Assembly: GCA_963632245.1 (NCBI GenBank)
Contig: CAVGTF010000033.1
Coordinates: 1 to 16,382 of the forward strand
From: UBA1724 sp963632245
GTDB taxonomy: Bacteria > Verrucomicrobiota > Lentisphaeria > Oligosphaerales > Oligosphaeraceae
Direction: 5' to 3'
Length of the DNA: 16,382 nucleotides
Shown here in pieces: positions 12,998 to 16,382 of the stretch. Below the pieces are notes generated by a model. That model was given only the letters and a program-made list of their open reading frames with translations, was not told the DNA's origin and did no database searches. The translations under genes and the position numbers were made by a program. Each line of letters starts with the position of its first letter. Positions within the stretch are counted from its first letter, which is position 1.

Positions 12998-14260
12998 ATG
13001 GCACAGAAATCTCAGCAGCTCGCCCTGTTCATTGATTATGACAACCTGATGGGCTTCAACGGCAAGACCGAGGGCGATCTTTCCCGCAACTATTCCCACT
13101 TGGATGTGGTGGCCTATTTGGAGAGCCACTACGGCCCCGTGGTCCACTGCAAGGCATACGGTGACTGGAGTGGCCCCCGCACTCGCCACACCATCACCGA
13201 TCTCTCCAAGGCTGGCGCCGAGATGCAGTTCATCCCCCGCGGCAGCGCAAATACCTTCCGGATTCCCGGATACGCCGCCGTCTGCATGGGACTGGATGCC
13301 TTGGATGAGATCCAGCGCAATCCCGCGCTGGGCGGCGTGGTCTTTGGCACCAACGACCTGGCGCTACTGCCCTTCGTGAGCCGCATCCGCAGCCTGGGAA
13401 AGAGCGTGTATATCCTGGGACCCGAGGCCGCCAGCGCCGCCGCGCTCACCCGCGTGGCTGACGAATTCATCGTGGCCGCCGACAGCACCGCCACCGTCCG
13501 CACCAAGCCCAGCAATGTCTCTGACAAGGCGCAGGCGCTCTATACCATCAAGACCATCCTGGTCAACGGCGAGCTGCCCATCGCCCAGCTGGAGGAGAAG
13601 CTCCAGGAGGCGCTGCCCGAGTTCTCCGTGGCCGATTTCGGCTGCGCCACCTTCGAGGAGTTCCTCCGCAATGTGGCGAACACCACGGTGAAGCTGACCA
13701 AGGGCGAGGACGAGTCCCTCACTGTGGGACTGGGCAACTGCCACAACGCCTCCGCCTATTCCGACGAGGAGTTGCAGAGCTTCGATCTGGCCCAGTATAT
13801 GCAGGCCACCCGCTGGCACATCGCCGACGGCGATATCCGCGACAAGGTCCTCCACAACATCTACATCATCTTCTCCGAGAAGGGACGCGAGATGACCAAC
13901 GAGGAGCTGCGCAACACCGTGGATCCCGATCATGTCGTGGAGGATCGCCCCTGGCAGGGAACTATCTGGTCCCTCATCTTCGGCGCCTGCCTCTGGGAAA
14001 ATCCCAAGACCTCCAACCAGCCCCAGAGCCGCCGGCTGCTCTCCCTCTTCCGCACGGTCACTAGCGAGGACGATTTCCTCGTCCGCTACTACACCAGCCT
14101 CTTCAAGAAGGCCTTCGAGGATCGCCCGAATCTGACTCCCCAGAAGTGCGCCGAGCTCATGCATCCCGAGAATGTGGAGGGCGCTCTGCCCCTCTTCGAA
14201 CGCGTCTTCCAGAATCTCCGGAATCCCGTGGTCATCAAGGCACCCGCTCCCCGGAAGTAG
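12998..14260 (+). CDS. NYN/PIN-like domain protein with an OST-HTH (LOTUS)-like segment
   Basis: ATG12998 gives 420 residues and places the first strand of the domain (LALFIDYDNL, with D13 and N16) directly at the N-terminus; an in-frame GTG at 12953 would add 15 unconserved residues. Residues 8-160 follow the NYN (LabA/DUF88/MARF1-like) fold: CKAYGDW with D56, an IQFIPRG-like strand, a helix with D100, then VVFGTNDLALLPF and GKSVYILG. Two acidic positions expected in active members appear replaced (A94 and T118). Residues 178-233 (ALYTIKTILVNGELPIAQL onwards) look like an OST-HTH/LOTUS winged helix, which binds RNA in related proteins. The C-terminal 190 residues are helical and unrecognised. 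A role in RNA binding or decay is an inference. No Shine-Dalgarno sequence is seen; the leader is rich in A and C. Confidence 0.83.
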   Translation: MAQKSQQLALFIDYDNLMGFNGKTEGDLSRNYSHLDVVAYLESHYGPVVHCKAYGDWSGPRTRHTITDLSKAGAEMQFIPRGSANTFRIPGYAAVCMGLDALDEIQRNPALGGVVFGTNDLALLPFVSRIRSLGKSVYILGPEAASAAALTRVADEFIVAADSTATVRTKPSNVSDKAQALYTIKTILVNGELPIAQLEEKLQEALPEFSVADFGCATFEEFLRNVANTTVKLTKGEDESLTVGLGNCHNASAYSDEELQSFDLAQYMQATRWHIADGDIRDKVLHNIYIIFSEKGREMTNEELRNTVDPDHVVEDRPWQGTIWSLIFGACLWENPKTSNQPQSRRLLSLFRTVTSEDDFLVRYYTSLFKKAFEDRPNLTPQKCAELMHPENVEGALPLFERVFQNLRNPVVIKAPAPRK

Positions 14261-14283
14261 CATTATTCAATAAAAAATCCGCG

Positions 14284-14317
14284 AATCGCCCCGGGAAAAA
14301 CTCTGGGACGATTGTTT
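14284..14317 (+). terminator. Probable intrinsic terminator after the NYN-domain gene
   Basis: AATCG (14284-14288) pairs with CGATT (14309-14313), and an inner CCC/GGG helix continues the stem after one mismatch. The loop contains AAAAACT and the 3' arm is followed by GTTT. It lies 24 bases after the NYN stop and just ahead of the next start codon. Confidence 0.6.
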
Positions 14318-14330
14318 AGGGCCGTCTCAC

Positions 14331-14840
14331 ATGACTGCATCCCGCTTTTCCCTGCGATGCGCCGAGGAGGAATTCCTCGGGCTCCGGCAGGAATTCCGGG
14401 GTCGTCTGGAGGCGGCCTTTTTGGTTTATCAGATGGGCTATCGGGAGGCGCAAGGTGAGGAATGCGCGCCCTGGGTCATGACCTCCGGTCGACGGAGTCT
14501 CCGGCAACAGGCGCAGGAGATGTCCGCCATGACTCCCGAACAGCTCCGCGGACTCTATTGCAAGGGCGGAATCCCCTCCTACGTGGAGGAACTCATTCGC
14601 GCCATGCCCCTTACAGAGGAATCCGCATATCGCATTCTCCAGAATCGCAGCGAGGGATATATCTCCAAGCACCTCTTTGGAGCCGCCGCGGATTTCTCCC
14701 CGCGCTCCATCCAGGATCCCACACGCTTCCGCATCGCCCTGGAAGGACAGTCCCTCCGACTCCTTGATGAATCCCCACACGGCGTCCCATGCTTCCATGT
14801 GTATGATCCTATGGTGCCGGCGGAGATCGTACGGGAATAA
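14331..14840 (+). CDS. Hypothetical protein with a peptidase-M15-like zinc motif
   Basis: This 169-residue protein has no signal peptide or membrane segment. Residues 49-60 (VMTSGRRSLRQQ) resemble the start of a DD-carboxypeptidase core. S112, H114, G117 and D121, in SKHLFGAAADF, match the SxHxxGxAxD zinc-binding signature of M15 (VanY/DdpX-like) and Hedgehog-type peptidases. A later FHVY (H156) could supply the third zinc ligand, and E147 a catalytic acid. Members act on D-Ala-containing peptidoglycan peptides, or are phage endolysins. Without a signal peptide, periplasmic action would need another route. It is separated from the NYN gene by a probable terminator and directly precedes an inverted-repeat-bounded segment. 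No Shine-Dalgarno sequence is seen. The gene is likely real; the function is tentative. Confidence 0.6.
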   Translation: MTASRFSLRCAEEEFLGLRQEFRGRLEAAFLVYQMGYREAQGEECAPWVMTSGRRSLRQQAQEMSAMTPEQLRGLYCKGGIPSYVEELIRAMPLTEESAYRILQNRSEGYISKHLFGAAADFSPRSIQDPTRFRIALEGQSLRLLDESPHGVPCFHVYDPMVPAEIVRE

Positions 14841-14888
14841 TCCTTAAAAAAGGAGGAAGGAGGAAGGAGGAAGGAGGAAGTTAGGCCA

Positions 14889-14957
14889 GGGTTCCGTGCC
14901 GGAACCCATCGCCGGGAAACCCGGCGATTGCGCCATGCGCGCTCAACTTGGCGCGCA
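14889..14957. repeat. Three consecutive perfect hairpins
   Basis: The first hairpin, 14889-14907, has stem GGGTTCC/GGAACCC and loop GTGCC. The second, 14908-14928, has a 9-bp stem ATCGCCGGG/CCCGGCGAT and loop AAA. The third, 14936-14957, has stem TGCGCGC/GCGCGCA and loop TCAACTTG. The first two abut exactly. A similar hairpin, GCGCGCC-AATTTG-GGCGCGC, occurs at 15181-15200. Confidence 0.8.
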
Positions 14958-15059
14958 AAAAGGCGAAAGGGGGAAATGGTGCCGGCATTTTTGGCCGCAC
15001 CGCGGCGCGTGCTTACCACCGTCGCGTGCCTTCCAAGGCGCGTTTTTGCAGGAAGATCT

Positions 15060-15096
15060 CCAAAGGACTGGGGGCAAGCCCCCCGTGCCCCCGCCC
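15060..15096 (+). repeat. Dispersed intergenic repeat, copy 4 (CCAAAGGACTGGGGG form)
   Basis: CCAAAGGACTGGGGGCAAGC continues to CCCCCGTGCCCCCGCC. It is the reverse complement of the segment ending each 105-bp tandem unit (8741-8765 and 8846-8871) and shares its head and tail with 8636-8672. The core GGGGG-CAAG-CCCCC forms a hairpin. Confidence 0.85.
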
Positions 15097-15161
15097 AAAA
15101 GTGGCAGGTTGTAGGGAGAAGGGAGTAGGGAGTAGGTTTGTGCGGTGCCGCAGGCGCCCTT

Positions 15162-15200
15162 CCGCCTATCGGTGGTATTTGCGCGCCAATTTGGGCGCGC
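15162..15200. repeat. Two intergenic hairpins, one shared with the 105-bp repeat
   Basis: CCGCC-TATC-GGTGG (15162-15175) matches the CCGCC-TACC-GGCGG hairpin of the tandem repeat at 8682 and 8787, with one G-U pair replacing a G-C pair. GCGCGCC-AATTTG-GGCGCGC (15181-15200) is a perfect 7-bp hairpin. Confidence 0.75.
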
Positions 15201-15367
15201 TTGGTGCAGCGCGCCGCAGGCGGTCCTCACTTCCTCCTTCCTCCTCCCTCCTTCCTCCTTTTTTCCCCCGGGCCTCTTGCTAGCTTTTTCCGCTAAACTG
15301 GCGGTAATGCGCGATGCGCGTTATAAATTGTGCGGTGTCGTTTTTTTTGAGAGTCGGTGTATCAGTT

Positions 15368-15374
15368 AGGAGGT
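15368..15374 (+). promoter_or_regulatory. Strong Shine-Dalgarno site of the TIM-barrel gene
   Basis: AGGAGGT is a full match to the anti-Shine-Dalgarno core and lies five bases before ATG15380. It fixes the start of that gene and shows that this organism does use such sites. Confidence 0.9.
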
Positions 15375-15379
15375 AGCAC

Positions 15380-16135
15380 ATGTATCATTTTCCGATTGCG
15401 GCGCAGCTTTATTCTGTGCGTAAGGAGTTTGCGGATCAGCCTCTTGGGACTCTGAAGGCCCTCAAGGCCATGGGATACCAGGGCGTGGAGTTTGCGGGCG
15501 CGGCCGTCTACAGCCCCGAGTTCTATGCCGCGCTCTTGAAGGAGTCCGGCATGGTGTGCTGTGGCTGGCATACTCCCTGGGAGGCCGTCCAGGATGACGC
15601 CATCCAGGCGACCATCCGCCTGAATCAGGCGGTGGGTAACAAATACATCGTCCTGCCTTTCGTGCCCGGCGAAACCGCCGAGGACTTCCGACAGCGCGGA
15701 CGGGATCTGAACCACATCGCCGATTTGTTGGCGCCCTACGGTATGCGCATCGGATATCACTGCCATCCCGGGGACTTCGAGGTCGCCGCAGGCGATCCCG
15801 CGGGCTTGCGTCACTGGGATCTGCTCCTGGCGGAAGCGGATTTCCGGGTGGTCATTCAGCTGGATCTGGGAAATGCCATGACGGGCGGCGCCGATGTGCT
15901 GGCGGAATTGAAGAAGTATCCCTATAGAAGCAAGTCCATACACTGCAAGCCCTATAGCTACTCCAAGGGAGACCTGCCCCTCATTGGCGAGGACGACTGC
16001 CCTTGGAAGGAGGTCATGCAGTTCTGTCGCGATGCCGGCGATACCGAGTGGTGCGTCATCGAGTACGAGGCGAAGGGCGTCCCCGTCCTCGAGGCCATGG
16101 AAAAGAATCTGAAGAACCTGAAGGAATTCGCATAA
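15380..16135 (+). CDS. Sugar phosphate isomerase/epimerase-like TIM-barrel protein
   Basis: The 251-residue protein has the xylose-isomerase-like TIM-barrel (AP endonuclease family 2) pattern. It begins with IAAQLYSVRKEF, then MGYQGVEFAG (E37), GWHTPWEA (H64), IGYHCHPGDFE (H127, H129, E134), VIQLDLGNA (D162), SIHCKPYS (H188) and VIEYEA (E228, E230). The acidic residues and His at strand ends are the usual divalent-metal ligands. Relatives isomerise or epimerise sugars, sugar phosphates, inositol derivatives or hydroxypyruvate; the substrate is unknown here. It is cytoplasmic. The nearby Gfo/Idh/MocA oxidoreductase belongs to a family that often pairs with such enzymes, but the two are 3 kb apart with unrelated genes between. 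The upstream spacer and strong ribosome-binding site suggest its own transcript. Confidence 0.92.
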   Translation: MYHFPIAAQLYSVRKEFADQPLGTLKALKAMGYQGVEFAGAAVYSPEFYAALLKESGMVCCGWHTPWEAVQDDAIQATIRLNQAVGNKYIVLPFVPGETAEDFRQRGRDLNHIADLLAPYGMRIGYHCHPGDFEVAAGDPAGLRHWDLLLAEADFRVVIQLDLGNAMTGGADVLAELKKYPYRSKSIHCKPYSYSKGDLPLIGEDDCPWKEVMQFCRDAGDTEWCVIEYEAKGVPVLEAMEKNLKNLKEFA

Positions 16136-16191
16136 CAATTTGGTAGCTAGTTATTAGTTACTGAAATTTTGCTACGCTCAATAGGGGGGGG

Positions 16192-16217
16192 CGGGGGGCT
16201 TGCCCCCAGCCCTTTGG
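16192..16217 (-). repeat. Dispersed intergenic repeat, copy 5 (reverse orientation)
   Basis: CGGGGGGCTTGCCCCCAGCC followed by CTTTGG matches the end of the 105-bp tandem unit with one change (AGCC for AGTC). The GGGGG-CTTG-CCCCC hairpin is intact. Confidence 0.82.
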
Positions 16218-16297
16218 ATTTCCTTTGTGTAATTGCGGCGCCCCGTTCTCGTGGGTAGCACTTGCATAGCCAAGGGTATTGATCGGGCTAGAAACAA

Positions 16298-16337
16298 CCA
16301 AAGGAGGTCGGGGCTTGCGCCTCCCGTGCCCCCCCCG
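16298..16337 (+). repeat. Dispersed intergenic repeat, copy 6 (diverged)
   Basis: CCAAAGGAGGTCGGGGCTTG at the start and CCCGTGCCCCCCCCGC at the end match the head and tail of the other + copies, with a changed middle. It lies 80 bp from copy 5 in the opposite orientation. Confidence 0.6.
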
Positions 16338-16382
16338 CTTTGCTAGGTAGAAGGGAGCAGGTAGTAGATAGTGGGTTTACAA

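Larger units (their letters stand above)
14846..15264. mobile_element. 419-bp non-coding segment bounded by 36-bp inverted repeats
   Basis: The left arm (14846-14881) starts with six A followed by GGAGGAAGG repeats and ends AAGT. The right arm (15229-15264) is its reverse complement with one mismatch in 36 positions, including the A6 end and the ACTT end. The 347-bp interior holds several perfect hairpins and a copy of the dispersed CCAAAGGA repeat, and no plausible protein. The form resembles a miniature, non-autonomous inverted-repeat element, but the arms are low complexity and no target-site duplication is evident. Mobility is an inference. Confidence 0.4.
14841..15379. other. Repeat-rich intergenic region; no gene seen
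   Basis: The 539-bp spacer contains a 419-bp segment bounded by 36-bp inverted repeats (14846-15264), three consecutive hairpins (14889-14957), a CCAAAGGA repeat copy (15060-15096), an AGGGAGTAGGGAGTAGG tract (15113-15136), further hairpins (15162-15200), and then a leader of about 115 bp for the next gene. TATAAA at 15322-15327 is a possible -10 element, but no good -35 element sits at the right distance. Short open frames here translate repeats only. Confidence 0.75.
16136..16382. other. Repeat-rich spacer at the right edge; no gene seen
   Basis: It holds a TAGCTAGTTATTAGTTAC tract directly after the stop, a reverse copy of the dispersed repeat (16192-16217), a forward copy (16298-16337), and a tract near 16344-16378 (AGAAGGGAGCAGGTAGTAGA) that is the reverse complement in style of 8955-8990. 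No open frame of interest is visible. Confidence 0.7.

Noticed and set aside
12946..13035. 29-codon frame overlapping the start of the NYN-domain gene
   Set aside because: It overlaps a better-supported gene in another frame, has a poor ribosome-binding site and no recognisable content.

Overview
The window reads as part of the chromosome of a GC-rich Gram-negative bacterium. Supporting points are a TolC-type outer-membrane channel with a periplasmic adaptor and RND pump, a protein that looks like a lipopolysaccharide-core enzyme, and two tRNA genes that encode their own CCA ends. All supported genes lie on the + strand. No ribosomal RNA or reliable taxonomic marker is present; a member of the Planctomycetes-Verrucomicrobia-Lentisphaerae group is only a guess.

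Layout. Positions 1-416 hold a 7-bp tandem array and repeat-like intergenic DNA. A tRNA-Tyr (417-501) with its terminator comes next, then an unrecognised nuclease-like protein (586-1353). The next unit is an efflux locus: a TetR-family regulator (1372-2103), a TolC-like channel (2299-3627), an HlyD/AcrA-like adaptor (3727-4980), an RND pump (5039-8221) and a small PII-like protein (8196-8492) whose start overlaps the pump's end. These five genes probably form one regulator-plus-pump module.

Positions 8493-8993 are a repeat-rich spacer with a 105-bp tandem duplication. It precedes a 633-residue protein (8994-10895) that joins a WaaG-like glycosyltransferase domain to a WaaP/Kdo-kinase-like domain, two steps that are normally separate proteins in LPS core assembly. 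A tRNA-Gly(CCC) follows. Then come a Gfo/Idh/MocA oxidoreductase (11122-12129), a YraN/UPF0102 protein (12175-12714), a possible 34-residue peptide (12832-12936), a NYN-domain protein with an OST-HTH-like segment (12998-14260) and a small protein with a peptidase-M15-like zinc motif (14331-14840).

Positions 14841-15379 hold a 419-bp non-coding segment bounded by nearly perfect 36-bp inverted repeats. A TIM-barrel sugar isomerase/epimerase-like gene follows (15380-16135), and the window ends in another repeat-rich spacer.

The most notable items are the glycosyltransferase-kinase fusion, whose transferase half lacks several hallmark residues; the NYN protein lacking two of its usual acidic residues; the inverted-repeat-bounded segment; and a family of structured intergenic repeats found several times in both orientations. 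All protein calls are by eye from motifs and remembered family features; no database search was run.
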